Source of the DNA: Planktothrix rubescens CCAP 1459/22
Lineage (GTDB): Bacteria > Cyanobacteriota > Cyanobacteriia > Cyanobacteriales > Microcoleaceae
Reading direction: 5' to 3'
Assembly (NCBI GenBank): GCA_904830895.1
Contig: LR882958.1
Span: 3,488,001 to 3,552,000, forward strand
DNA length: 64,000 nucleotides
Under the pieces are notes generated by a model that worked only from the letters and a program-made list of their open reading frames with translations, did not search any database and had not been told where the DNA came from. A program made the translations under genes and the position numbers. Shown here piece by piece: positions 44,045 to 51,647 of this stretch; position 1 is the stretch's first letter; each line of letters opens with the position of its first letter.

Positions 44045-44311
44045 TGTGGCTGCTCCTCAACACGATATGAACGGGTGGAATCCTTCCCTCACAGGAGAGG
44101 AAAACTCAAATGTTTGTCACAATTCTTAATTTAATCATAACAGACTTAAACTGGCAATGATTTTCCGACGATGGGCAGAAAAAGTTTAATTGAGACCGTT
44201 GATAATATCTACTGGGTGGTAGAGTTAGGCTACAAATACACTAATTGTTTCAATTTTTCAATGTCTCTGTGTTCAAAAATCTAAATTTCATCACAAAACA
44301 ATGAATAATCC

Positions 44312-46384
44312 CTACTTAGGTACAGACCAAGAACGAACTTGCCCCAATGTCACTGGAATCATATAACTCACATCAATACTAAAAAGATAAACCTTTTTGG
44401 CTCTCAAACCCCGTTCAGGATCAAAAAACTTTAATTTCACATCCCAACAATCACTATTAACCCGACAGAAGGGACTTTTTTCGATTTCAATTGTATCTAA
44501 TTCCATCCCGGTAGAAACAGCTTGAGCAAAACTAGAAGCGGCTTGAAAAGCGTTAGTTGCTGCAAAATTTAACGCCCGGTCTTTAGAGGTTTTTCCTAAA
44601 TTTTGCAAATCAAAATAGACTCGTTTCAGGAAACTACTTAAACTTCTTCGCATTTCAATCTCGTTAGCGTCAGCTAGTTCTTCAGAAAGGGTTTGTAAGG
44701 CTGCATCCACTAAACCGTTTACTTTCCAGCCGTACATTCCCCTAATATTATTAATCGTAATTACAGGAACTTCTTGACCGGAAAATAGAGTAATTGTTTT
44801 ATCCGTAATTTGCCCAGGAATACTCACCCTTTCAACATAATCATCACTGCTTTCGGGTTCAATTTGTCCGGCTAACATTAAGTTTAACATTTCATAAACA
44901 TCAGCCGCAAATCCTCCTTTTACTTCCAGGGCATAAACTGGGTTAAATTCTTGGTTAATTGTCCAAATTAAAGACTTACTTTCTGAAGGATTTTCGGCTA
45001 AATAATTAACTATTTGACTGGCATCATAAGGATTAGCAGGAATTATTGTACCGTCAATTTCTACGGCTGGCATTAATTGTTTAAAACTATCCCGTCGGGC
45101 TTCACTCCCGAAGTCATAACCAATTGTTCCTAAAATATAAACCAGTTTGGATGCAGCACTAGCAGTAATACCATTAGTAGGTTGACTAGCGGTAATATTA
45201 GCCACAGCTACGGCCGAAGAATTGCTGGCAATTACATTACTTAAAGTTAGTAATGGGCTGTTAATTGGGTTTTCTATTTTAGTTAGAGGAGTAATATTAT
45301 TAACAGGAATAGTAATTTCTGATTGTCTGATTTCAGAAGTTTTAACCGTTGTTAATCGTTCTCCTGTTAATAAGTTATAAGCCCCCGGAATATTGAATCT
45401 ACCTAACAAACAACGTTCCGGTTCTTCTACTTCTTTCGGGTCGCAAGGAATAGCACTTTGTAAAATAGCTTGTCGCACGGTTTCAGCATTAGGTTTTTCC
45501 CCTCTTTGCAGTTGCATACTCATTAATAAAGCGGAAATTCCGGTAACAATTGGTGCAGCGCAACTCGTCCCTTGTTGTTTAATCGGAATATCGGTTCCAG
45601 GTTCAGCCCCTAAGATATTTTCACCGTTAGCCATCACCCCTTTCTGTTGATAGTCACCACCATAATTACTAAACTTAAATGGTTGTCCATCATCACGCAT
45701 TGCACCCACTGTTAAAACATCGGGTAAAATTGAAGGAATACACCAACATTCACCTTTATCATTACCACCCGGAGCCACAATTAAAATATTACTATCTTGG
45801 CATTGTTTCACAGCACGGGCAAAGATTTCTTGAGCCATTCCTGATTGAGTAGGATGACAAGCTGCAATATGAATAATATTAACTTCGGCTTTTAAGGCTT
45901 CGTTAATCGCATGGGTAAGATTTACAAAGGAAATAAAATCATCTCCTGCGAAGGAAATCGGAATATTAATCGCCGTACAATTAGGCGCAATACCCTCCAC
46001 GGGAGAGCCATGCTGTCCTAAAATTGTACTCGAAATATGAGTAGCATGACTAGATAAATCAATCCGTCTTTTAATGTCTTCAGGGAAATCTTTAAAAAAG
46101 GCTTCTCTTTCTTTTTTTGCTTCTTCTTTATCGTGATCTGGGTCTTCTTTTTTAGCCTTTTGTTGTTGATTAAATTCTGTCGCTAATTTTAAATAATGAT
46201 AATACTCATCATTGAGTTCAATATCTTCTGCCCAATAGGGTTTAAATTGAGTAATCTTTGCACCTTTAAAACAAGCACGTTCTAAATCTGCTGCACCGTC
46301 AAGAATAGCAATTTTAATCCGAGAATCGCCTTTGGTCTGAGTCCAAAGTTCAGGTATTCCAGGAATAGTAATTAAATCTGGCAT
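44312..46384 (-). CDS. patG: PatG/PagG-type cyanobactin macrocyclase (subtilisin-like, no oxidase domain)
   Basis: 690 residues. The N-terminal ~340 are an S8 protease with catalytic Asp29 (AILDGAAD), His113 (SSHATHIS), oxyanion Asn208 (GGNDKG) and Ser274 (QGTSCAAP). Between strand and His is a ~55-residue charged helical insertion (about 52-107) that marks the macrocyclase of PatG and is absent from PatA-type proteases. A shared cyanobactin C-terminal domain (about 410-690, LVYILGTIGYDFGSEARRDS) follows. The N-terminal oxidase of PatG from the patellamide pathway is missing, as in azoline-free pathways. It should cut before FAGDDAE and cyclise the core. It lies divergent from precursor 1. 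Confidence 0.9.
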   Translation of the reverse strand: MPDLITIPGIPELWTQTKGDSRIKIAILDGAADLERACFKGAKITQFKPYWAEDIELNDEYYHYLKLATEFNQQQKAKKEDPDHDKEEAKKEREAFFKDFPEDIKRRIDLSSHATHISSTILGQHGSPVEGIAPNCTAINIPISFAGDDFISFVNLTHAINEALKAEVNIIHIAACHPTQSGMAQEIFARAVKQCQDSNILIVAPGGNDKGECWCIPSILPDVLTVGAMRDDGQPFKFSNYGGDYQQKGVMANGENILGAEPGTDIPIKQQGTSCAAPIVTGISALLMSMQLQRGEKPNAETVRQAILQSAIPCDPKEVEEPERCLLGRFNIPGAYNLLTGERLTTVKTSEIRQSEITIPVNNITPLTKIENPINSPLLTLSNVIASNSSAVAVANITASQPTNGITASAASKLVYILGTIGYDFGSEARRDSFKQLMPAVEIDGTIIPANPYDASQIVNYLAENPSESKSLIWTINQEFNPVYALEVKGGFAADVYEMLNLMLAGQIEPESSDDYVERVSIPGQITDKTITLFSGQEVPVITINNIRGMYGWKVNGLVDAALQTLSEELADANEIEMRRSLSSFLKRVYFDLQNLGKTSKDRALNFAATNAFQAASSFAQAVSTGMELDTIEIEKSPFCRVNSDCWDVKLKFFDPERGLRAKKVYLFSIDVSYMIPVTLGQVRSWSVPK

Positions 46385-46571
46385 AGTTATAGTTATCGAG
46401 CAAATAATTTTAGTTTACATTAGAAGCACTCTACTCTTGAGCATTGTACAGAGAAACTTTACCTATTTGCTAATAAGCATTGTTAATAATCATTACAAAG
46501 ACTCAACCACCAGCATAACCTTAGATTATCATCCAGTCAGTCAAACTTCAACTAATCTGGAGACACAAACA

Positions 46572-46727
46572 ATGATCAAGAAAAATATCCGTCCCCAACA
46601 ATCTGCCCCGGTACAACGTCAAGTGACAACAACTTCTTGTCAAGGTGAAAAAGCATTATTTGCTAGTACAGAGTGTGATATTTTAACCAGACAATGTACT
46701 CCCTTTGCTGGAGACAACGCGGAGTAG
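46572..46727 (+). CDS. patE: Cyanobactin precursor peptide 1 (divergent)
   Basis: 51 residues from the ATG at 46572, preceded by CTGGAGACACAAACA. The leader begins MIKKNIRPQQSAPVQRQVTT, matching the conserved PatE-type leader, and the peptide ends in the follower FAGDNAE. The segment before it ends DILTRQCTP. Three Cys residues are present, but no heterocyclase gene is in the window. A longer in-frame upstream extension lacks similarity. It is transcribed away from the macrocyclase gene, and the shared ~187-base region should contain both promoters. Confidence 0.9.
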   Translation: MIKKNIRPQQSAPVQRQVTTTSCQGEKALFASTECDILTRQCTPFAGDNAE

Positions 46728-46737
46728 TCCCTTTAAT

Positions 46738-46930
46738 CCTTAGCACTTACCTGAGTTTCTACCCCCCTAGCTCCCCTTAGTAAGGGGGAAATAAGAAGCA
46801 CAGCACTTTTAATCATCTTTAGTAAGGGGGAATAAGAAGAAACTTTAGCCCCCTTTAGTAAGGGAAAATAAAAAGATTTTAGCCCCCCTTAGTAAGGGGG
46901 TTGGGGGGTGGCGCACGATTCGCATCAATG
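46738..46930. repeat. Degenerate tandem repeat of CCCCTTAGTAAGGGG hairpins
   Basis: Four units of about 40-50 bases: each contains AGCCCCCTTAGTAAGGGGG or a variant, followed by AAATAAGAAG-like spacer. The units fold as hairpins. At the right end (46909-46945) is a 37-base remnant of the RAYT transposase tail (GCGCACGATTCGCATCAATG). Similar arrays occur at 55.03-55.20 and around 57.68-57.74 kb. Confidence 0.7.
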
Positions 46931-46937
46931 AATTGAC

Positions 46938-47519
46938 TCACAATCCTAATTCCTCAAAAATAATATCCTCATAAACGGACTCAATTGGAAATCTTAAACC
47001 AATACTTTGTAAATCAATATTATCCCCTGGTTGATAATTAAAAATCTCCCAATTACCGCGATCATTTTTGCGGTATGAATCGATCGCTATTTTCTCACTA
47101 TCAACTAAAATATAATCTTGCAAACTAGGATTGCGACGATACATCCTAAATTTATCCCCTCGGTCATAATTGGCTGTACTTGCAGATAAAACTTCAATAA
47201 TTAGACAAGGATATTGAATCGCCTGAATTGCAGTGCGATCGCGCTCATCACAAGTAACGCTCACATCAGGATAAACATAATCTTTAGTTTCAAAAATATT
47301 TACACGACAATCGGAATTACCTACCTGACAACCACCGCCCCGTAAATGACCTTTAAGGATAAAAATAATATTACTAGCAATTCGCCCATGATTTTGAGTC
47401 CCCCCAATCATAGCATAAACTCCACCACTAAGATACTCATGGCGCAGCAGTTGTTGTTTTTCCCAAATAAAATATTCTTCGGGTGTTAACTTAAGAAACC
47501 TATCTTTTACAGCAATCAT
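46938..47519 (-). CDS. Uma2-family (DUF820) putative endonuclease
   Basis: 193 residues. The core reads VNIFETKDYVYPDVSVTCDE and PCLIIEVLSASTANYDRGDKFRMYRRNPSLQDYILVDS, the PD-(D/E)XK-like arrangement of the family. The start ATG overlaps the stop of the upstream gene (TAATG). The last codons come from the RAYT-tail remnant, so the natural C-terminus was probably altered by recombination. The family is often seen with small partner genes in cyanobacteria, as here. Confidence 0.8.
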   Translation of the reverse strand: MIAVKDRFLKLTPEEYFIWEKQQLLRHEYLSGGVYAMIGGTQNHGRIASNIIFILKGHLRGGGCQVGNSDCRVNIFETKDYVYPDVSVTCDERDRTAIQAIQYPCLIIEVLSASTANYDRGDKFRMYRRNPSLQDYILVDSEKIAIDSYRKNDRGNWEIFNYQPGDNIDLQSIGLRFPIESVYEDIIFEELGL

Positions 47520-47839
47520 TATTTTATTGAATCTTGTTTTTGTTGACGTTCTTGAGATATTTCCCGTTTAATATCTTGGACAAGATCAACAATTTTCTCT
47601 CTTGAATCATAACCTGCTTCGGTCAAAGATTGTTTTAATTCCTGTTGTAATTGTTCTGCTGACATTAAAGGATGTTGTTGATATTCTTTGATTTGTTCCC
47701 AAAAATCATTAACCTCTGTTTCTGTTTCTTCCCAAAGAATAATGACTCTTACCGAACTGGGTGGAGTCCCTTTAATTGGGTAGTCTAAAGATAATTGACC
47801 TACCTTATCGATCTTTCCCGTAGATTGAATTGCTTTCAT
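47519..47839 (-). CDS. Small hypothetical protein, partner of Uma2
   Basis: 106 residues. Begins MKAIQSTGKIDKVGQLSLDYPIKGTPPSSVRVIILWEE, then a mostly helical, charged stretch to the C-terminus (QELKQSLTEAGYDSREKIVDLVQDIKREISQERQQ). Stop and the next start overlap, so it is translated with Uma2. It resembles antitoxin-like proteins common beside Uma2/RelE genes in cyanobacteria. Function not assigned. Confidence 0.6.
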   Translation of the reverse strand: MKAIQSTGKIDKVGQLSLDYPIKGTPPSSVRVIILWEETETEVNDFWEQIKEYQQHPLMSAEQLQQELKQSLTEAGYDSREKIVDLVQDIKREISQERQQKQDSIK

Positions 47840-47918
47840 AGCTTAATTACCTAACGTAAATAATATTTGGTTATTCGGGGTTTGCTATTATTATAAATTA
47901 CTGACCTATAATAGCAAA

Positions 47919-48323
47919 TCACCAAATCAAAGATATACCTGTAAGCGGCATTCTACTATCACGGCTAATAAGGGGTAAACCAAGATGAAAAGCGGTCGCA
48001 ATAATTATTCTATCAGGTAAATCAGGTACAGCAGTTCGTGGTACAGTTGCCAAAACATTGACAACCTCGGCAGTTAAATCAGCTAAGATAAACCCACTAT
48101 TACCAGCTAATAATTCTGTATCTAATTGAGATTTTAGTTCAGGTGCAATACGCCCTTTTTCTTGTAGATAAATTATTTCTATTAAACAGATGGTTGGAAT
48201 ATAAATAACAATTTCACCGCGATCGCATTGTTCAAAAGCTTGGTTAGCCACAGAACTCAAGCGTGGACTATCCTCTAAATACCAAATCAAAGCGTGAGTA
48301 TCTGTCACCGCGTTACTCATCAA
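47919..48323 (-). CDS. PIN-domain toxin (VapC-like)
   Basis: 134 residues. The PIN signature is complete: VTDTHALIWYLEDSPRLS (first Asp), CLIEIIYLQEKGRI (Glu), and LPDRIIIATAFHLGLPLISRDSRM (later acids). These are the metal-binding acids of a VapC-type RNase toxin. It overlaps the preceding antitoxin gene by 4 bases (ATGA). The pair is intact. Confidence 0.88.
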   Translation of the reverse strand: MMSNAVTDTHALIWYLEDSPRLSSVANQAFEQCDRGEIVIYIPTICLIEIIYLQEKGRIAPELKSQLDTELLAGNSGFILADLTAEVVNVLATVPRTAVPDLPDRIIIATAFHLGLPLISRDSRMPLTGISLIW

Positions 48324-48556
48324 ATATCCTCACGAGGAAAGTTAGCTCCTATCTGTTGTTTTACTTCGGCGATATCTTCATCACTAATATTAGCACCTCG
48401 CCATAACCCCCGCAAAGATTTATGAGGTTGATGGCTAGTAACAGCTAACTGTTGTTTAATATCAGGAGTCATTTTTTCAATTAGGCGTACTTTATCAAGA
48501 GGAGAAAGCTGTTTGACTATCTCTAAGGCATCCTCTAGGGTAACAACTCTTACCAT
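48320..48556 (-). CDS. Antitoxin partner of the PIN toxin
   Basis: 78 residues from the ATG at 48556; MRSKK could add five residues upstream. VRVVTLEDALEIVKQLSPLDKVRLIEKMTPDIKQQL is a helical N-terminal segment. The C-terminal LRGLWRGANISDEDIAEVKQQIGANFP is the toxin-binding tail common in cyanobacterial VapB-like antitoxins. ATGA overlap with the toxin gene. Confidence 0.8.
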   Translation of the reverse strand: MVRVVTLEDALEIVKQLSPLDKVRLIEKMTPDIKQQLAVTSHQPHKSLRGLWRGANISDEDIAEVKQQIGANFPREDI

Positions 48557-48589
48557 CTTTTTAGACCTCATTATGAATCAGAATCTTTG

Positions 48590-48692
48590 GGAGGAGTAGT
48601 CCCCTTAATTCTAACATTTACCTCAAAAAATGTCAAAAGTCTTTTTCTACTTGCCAGGATGCACGGTTCGCATCAACGAATTAACTCACAAT
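48590..48692. repeat. Precursor-stop plus RAYT-tail scar
   Basis: GGAGTAGTCCCCTTAATTCT is the sequence that follows precursor stop codons elsewhere (49361, 51551, 51879). Next comes CTCAAAAAATGTCAAAAGTC and TTTTTCTACTTGCC, with CACGGTTCGCATCAACGAAT, the reverse-strand 3' end of the RAYT transposase. No precursor remains. It is the scar of a former precursor-transposase unit. Confidence 0.75.
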
Positions 48693-48992
48693 ACCAATAT
48701 TTTATCTGATCTTGTTAAACATCCAACAGGCAAGATTTTTACCAAAATTCAAAGTATTGGTGAGGATAAAATTTGTACCAGTGTAATTGTTGCGTGTGAA
48801 TTACGCTTTGGAGCAGAAAAAAGCAACTCCTCTCGACTAAAAGAAAGAATTGCCTTAATTTTAGATAATATTAATGTACTGTCTTTAGATATTTCTGTTG
48901 ATGATCATTATGCTAAAAGCCGTACCTATTTAGAAAGTCAAGGAAAACCAATTGGAGGGAATGATTTACTCATTGCTGTCCATGCACTGTAA
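48630..48992 (+). pseudogene. Truncated VapC-type PIN gene with a transposase-derived N-terminus
   Basis: 120 codons. From NTNILSDLVKHPTGKIF the sequence is a VapC PIN protein (TSVIVACELRFGAEKSNSSRLKERI and KPIGGNDLLIAVHAL). The first 21 residues (MSKVFFYLPGCTVRINELTH) are merely the antisense read of the RAYT 3' end. The usual LLDTNILSD start has become HNTNILSD, so the first catalytic Asp is missing. The frame also stops about 15-20 residues early, just after DLLIAVHAL. Both ends are damaged, so the product is probably inactive. No antitoxin is adjacent. Confidence 0.8.
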
Positions 48993-49028
48993 ATAATTTT
49001 CTAAAACTTCTAGTTCTTGATGATCGCA

Positions 49029-49256
49029 TTATTTCTCACCAAAACCCTTATCTTCAGTCTTACCTTCTTCATCTTCAAGTAATGCTAACTGAGCCATTTC
49101 TTGAAAAATACCTAAATCCATATCTGGATTAGATAAACTTTCTTGCCATTTTAACTCATTCTCGATATCTTCGAGTAATTGTTGTGCAAGTTCATCCTGA
49201 AGATAATTTGAGAGTTTTTGAGCTTCTTGGAATGCTTTTTCTAGTAAATGAGTCAT
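49029..49256 (-). CDS. Small acidic antitoxin-like protein
   Basis: 75 residues from the ATG at 49256; a start ten codons upstream (MSFSETQEES) is also in frame. It is highly acidic and helical: THLLEKAFQEAQKLSNYLQDELAQQLLEDIENELKWQESL, then DLGIFQEMAQLALLEDEEGK. Such proteins usually stand beside RelE-type toxins in cyanobacteria. No toxin follows here; the next DNA is a precursor remnant, so this may be an orphaned antitoxin. Confidence 0.6.
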   Translation of the reverse strand: MTHLLEKAFQEAQKLSNYLQDELAQQLLEDIENELKWQESLSNPDMDLGIFQEMAQLALLEDEEGKTEDKGFGEK

Positions 49257-49343
49257 AGATTCTTCCTGAGTTTCTGAAAAAGACAAAATAATATAACCAG
49301 AATTTGGCTATACGCCCCTTTGGGTTTTATCTGGCAACACCCT

Positions 49344-49367
49344 TTTGCGGGCGATGATGCGGAGTAG
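49344..49367 (+). pseudogene. patE: Vestigial cyanobactin precursor (follower peptide only)
   Basis: TTTGCGGGCGATGATGCGGA followed by GTAG reads FAGDDAE-stop, the exact follower of the intact precursors, in the same codon context (GGAGTAGTCCCCTTG). In frame, the preceding residues read GFIWQHP, again ending in Pro, so part of a core may survive. The upstream frame shows no PQQ leader and no start. A deletion removed the 5' end of a former precursor gene. Confidence 0.8.
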
Positions 49368-49400
49368 TCCCCTTGATTCTAACACTAACCTCAAAAAGTG

Positions 49401-49650
49401 TCAAAAGTCTTTTTCTACTTGCCATGGCGTACGGTTAGCCTCAACGAATTGACGCACAATCCTTGTTAATTCGAGGCTTTCGGATACCTGATCTTGGCAC
49501 GGAGGTTGAACAAGACGAGACTTAGTTTTTTTGGGGTTGGTGGTTAGAGTCTTATTCGAGAGGTGAACCCCAGCCAACAGCTTACTACCCCAGTGCGATC
49601 GGGTTGGGGTTTTCTCCTTCGGTTTGTACCTTTGGCAAAAACCTTTGTAT
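49401..49650 (-). pseudogene. RAYT transposase C-terminal remnant
   Basis: On the minus strand YKGFCQRYKPKEKTPT continues through WGSKLLAGVHLSNK to ELTRIVRQFVEANRTPWQVE, stop at 49401. It matches the last ~85 residues of the intact RAYT gene at 52377-53144. The catalytic HUH and Tyr region is absent, and unrelated sequence precedes it. Confidence 0.8.
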
Positions 49651-49697
49651 ATAAGAGATCGCACATAATAATTGATTATTTTTGCTATCATAAATCT

Positions 49698-49985
49698 ATG
49701 AAATTTGAATGGGATGAGGGCAAAAACCAAACTAACCTGATCAAACATGGATTTGACTTTACAGATGCTTATCGTATCTTTAACCTACCAATGGTTGTTG
49801 AATTGGATGAGCGAGAGAATTATGGAGAAGATCGCTTTGTTGCTATTGGTTTACTAGATGGACGAGTTGTGGTTATTGTCTATACTGAACCTGATGATCA
49901 AACGATTCGTATTATATCTTTAAGAAAAGCATTATCTTATGAACAAAAATCTTATGAGCAATATATCAAAAACAGATTGGAATAG
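49698..49985 (+). CDS. brnT: BrnT-family toxin
   Basis: 95 residues from the ATG at 49698, the typical BrnT length. FEWDEGKNQTNLIKHGFDF is the family start, with YGEDRFVAIGLLDGRVVVIVYTEPDDQTIRIISLRKAL at the centre. BrnT is a RelE-fold RNase toxin, neutralised by BrnA. It overlaps the BrnA start on the same strand by about 32 bases. An upstream in-frame extension reads through the RAYT remnant and is not used. Confidence 0.9.
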   Translation: MKFEWDEGKNQTNLIKHGFDFTDAYRIFNLPMVVELDERENYGEDRFVAIGLLDGRVVVIVYTEPDDQTIRIISLRKALSYEQKSYEQYIKNRLE

Positions 49986-50232
49986 AATTGATGCGATGAA
50001 AGATGAGGATATTGATACTTCTGATATTCCTGCTCTGTCAGAAGGTTTTTGGACTAAAGCACAATTGCGAATCCCTAAGCCTCCTGTTACTGTAGAAGTT
50101 GAAGTAGATTCAGAAACTTTTGCCTGGTTTCAAGCACAAGGAGAAACGGCACAACAACAAATGTCTGTAGCGTTGAAAATTTATGTCCAAGCAAATAAGG
50201 CTTTTTCTTCATCTGCAACTACTAATCGCTAA
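49954..50232 (+). CDS. brnA: BrnA-family antitoxin
   Basis: 92 residues from the ATG at 49954; a start 15 bases earlier is possible. It has TDWNRIDAMKDEDIDTSDIPALSEGFWTKAQLR, the BrnA signature, then PPVTVEVEVDSETFAWFQAQGETAQQQMSVALKIYVQ, a ribbon-helix-helix-type DNA-binding end. It normally represses its own operon. The 3' end of this gene is followed within 25 bases by a patA 5' fragment. Confidence 0.88.
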   Translation: MSNISKTDWNRIDAMKDEDIDTSDIPALSEGFWTKAQLRIPKPPVTVEVEVDSETFAWFQAQGETAQQQMSVALKIYVQANKAFSSSATTNR

Positions 50233-50255
50233 AAATAGGTTGGGTTAAACGACAA

Positions 50256-50378
50256 ATGACTAACATTCCTGGACTGAAAAAACTATGGTCAGAAACTAGA
50301 GGTGATCCTAAAATTTGTGTCGCTGTACTTGATAGTGCGATCGCCTATAACTTACAAGAACACTTTGTTAAGTTATAA
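50256..50378 (+). pseudogene. Duplicated 5' fragment of patA
   Basis: A 40-codon frame that starts MTNIPGLKKLWSETRGDPKI and goes on CVAVLD, identical at protein level to the first 26 residues of the patA gene at 55714. It then diverges (SAIAYNLQEHF) and stops. DNA identity over the first ~78 bases is high (four or so silent changes). The subtilisin domain is lost just at its catalytic Asp. Confidence 0.85.
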
Positions 50379-50407
50379 TCAACGTAAAACCCATTTATAC
50401 AGAAAAG

Positions 50408-50800
50408 ATGACTCAAATTACTATTAATTTACCCAACAGCTTAGTTGAATCTGCCCAATGTCTAGGACTGGCTACAGCGCGAGAGTTATCAGAGGTTTTA
50501 ATTGATACCTTGCAAATCGTTTTACCTACCTTTAATAATCTCTCAGCAATTGGCAATAATGTTGAAGTTTCCCATCTTTTAGATTCCGAAGTTATTGAGT
50601 TATCTAATTTAAAAATGGATGCAGTTCAAAATCAACGTTTAGGAGAATTACAAGCTAAGGGAAAAAATACTGGCTTAATCGAAGCTGAAGGCTATGAATT
50701 ATTGGTTTTAATCTCAATTTACCAAATGGGACAATTAAGAAAGTCAATGGCGTTAGCTGAAGCCGTTAAACGAGGATTGAGAGAACCTTTATTGCCATGA
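50408..50800 (+). CDS. Hypothetical protein paired with an HNH endonuclease
   Basis: 130 residues. Begins TQITINLPNSLVESAQCLGLATARELSEVLIDTLQ, then a helical central part and GLIEAEGYELLVLISIYQMGQLRKSMALAEAVKRG. The last part looks like the short protein that in cyanobacteria precedes HNH genes. It overlaps the HNH gene by 4 bases (ATGA), so they are translated together. Possibly an antitoxin or immunity-like partner; function unknown. Confidence 0.7.
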   Translation: MTQITINLPNSLVESAQCLGLATARELSEVLIDTLQIVLPTFNNLSAIGNNVEVSHLLDSEVIELSNLKMDAVQNQRLGELQAKGKNTGLIEAEGYELLVLISIYQMGQLRKSMALAEAVKRGLREPLLP

Positions 50801-51216
50801 GTTTTCTCACAGAAGCCTTACGCCAAAGGATTCGACAACGGGCAGGAAATCGCTGTGAATATTGCCTAAGTCACCAAGATTATATTATGGGTAGATTACA
50901 AATTGATCATATCCAGCCTTTAGCTAAAGGTGGTGCTAATACAGAAGATAATTTATGTTTAGCTTGTGAATTATGTAATCAATATAAGTGGACACAAACT
51001 GAGGCTATTGAGCCTGAATCTGGGGAGTTAGTTTCTTTATTTAATCCTCGCCTTCAAAAATGGCAAGAACATTTTACTTGGAGTCCAGAGGGAACCGAAA
51101 TTATCGGGATAACCCCTTATGGTAGAGCGACAATTATGGCTTTAAGATTAAATAATAATTTGGCTGTTATTGTCCGTAAAAATTGGGTAAAAGCAGGTTG
51201 GCATCCACCCGATTAA
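50797..51216 (+). CDS. HNH endonuclease
   Basis: 139 residues. RIRQRAGNRCEYCLSHQDYI has the first zinc pair CxxC. LQIDHIQPLAKGGANTEDNLCLACELCNQYK has the HNH-type catalytic His (DHI) and the second CxxC. A C-terminal ~60 residues end NWVKAGWHPPD. Intact. It is coupled to the upstream hypothetical gene. Confidence 0.9.
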   Translation: MSFLTEALRQRIRQRAGNRCEYCLSHQDYIMGRLQIDHIQPLAKGGANTEDNLCLACELCNQYKWTQTEAIEPESGELVSLFNPRLQKWQEHFTWSPEGTEIIGITPYGRATIMALRLNNNLAVIVRKNWVKAGWHPPD

Positions 51217-51233
51217 TTGCAGACAGAGAAGTA

Positions 51234-51270
51234 AAACGAGATTTAGACTTTTTGGGGTGCGTGGTTGATG
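51234..51270. repeat. Short RAYT remnant upstream of precursor 2
   Basis: AACGAGATTTAGACTTTTTG and GGGTGCGTGGTTG match the middle part of the 3' RAYT sequence (GACGAGACTTAGATTTTTTG) at about 52490. It lies ahead of the promoter of precursor 2. The left border of the duplicated unit is therefore inside the transposase gene. Confidence 0.55.
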
Positions 51271-51339
51271 ATAGCTTGCAAGCAATATTACTTAATATTA
51301 ATTACAGGAAGCATTTAGTCAAGAATTCCCACAAAAATA

Positions 51340-51369
51340 TTGACAAGTCTTGAGCTATTTGGTTAGGAT
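51340..51369 (+). promoter_or_regulatory. Predicted sigma-70 promoter of precursor 2
   Basis: TTGACA (51340-51345) and TAGGAT (51364-51369) are separated by 18 bases and lie about 45 bases before the ATG at 51414. The same layout is seen before precursors 3 and 4. Confidence 0.55.
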
Positions 51370-51413
51370 GCCCATCAAGTCAAATTTCACCTTAAATTCT
51401 GGAGAAACAAACC

Positions 51414-51557
51414 ATGACTAAGAAAAACCTCAAACCCCAACAAACCGCACCCGTCCAACGGGAAATCAATACCACCTCCTCTGAGGCTGGTACAGGGCTG
51501 ACCCCCCTTTTGAGGTCCGTAGGCTTCAACCCATTTGCAGGCGACGACGCGGAGTAG
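51414..51557 (+). CDS. patE: Cyanobactin precursor peptide 2
   Basis: 47 residues, too short for ordinary gene finders. ATG at 51414 with GGAGAAACAAACC before it. Leader MTKKNLKPQQTAPVQREINT, spacer TSSEAGTG, variable stretch LTPLLRSVGFNP, follower FAGDDAE. By comparison with the anacyclamide and prenylagaramide precursors the core ends in Pro just before FAGDDAE. Its N-terminal border is not fixed, perhaps after Arg (SVGFNP) or after GTG. It has no Tyr or Trp in the variable part, so prenylation by a Tyr/Trp enzyme would not apply. Confidence 0.92.
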   Translation: MTKKNLKPQQTAPVQREINTTSSEAGTGLTPLLRSVGFNPFAGDDAE

Positions 51558-51647
51558 TCCCCTTGGGAGGAGTAGGGGGGAGGAGGAGTAGAGGTTGTTT
51601 TTCTTTTGGGTTCCCCTTTCCCTTAACTCACCAATGCTAGAAGACTA

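Noticed and set aside
44312-46384. Possibility that this protein is a second PatA protease
   Set aside because: It carries a ~55-residue helical insertion before the catalytic His and SSHATHIS rather than STHGTHV; the insertion is characteristic of the PatG macrocyclase.
46437-46571. Longer N-terminus for precursor 1
   Set aside because: The extension has no similarity to leaders, while MIKKNIRPQQ at 46572 matches the conserved leader start with a GGAG site before it.
46738-46930. Hairpin array considered as CRISPR
   Set aside because: Units are degenerate, spacers are themselves repeated and AT-rich, and no cas genes are near.
47919-48323. Part of the peptide-modifying machinery
   Set aside because: It is a standard PIN toxin with antitoxin; location alone does not support a biosynthetic role.
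49653-49748. Upstream part of the minus-strand frame at 49401-49748 (MFDQVSLVFAL...)
   Set aside because: Antisense to brnT; the transposase similarity begins only at YKGFCQRYK, near 49650.
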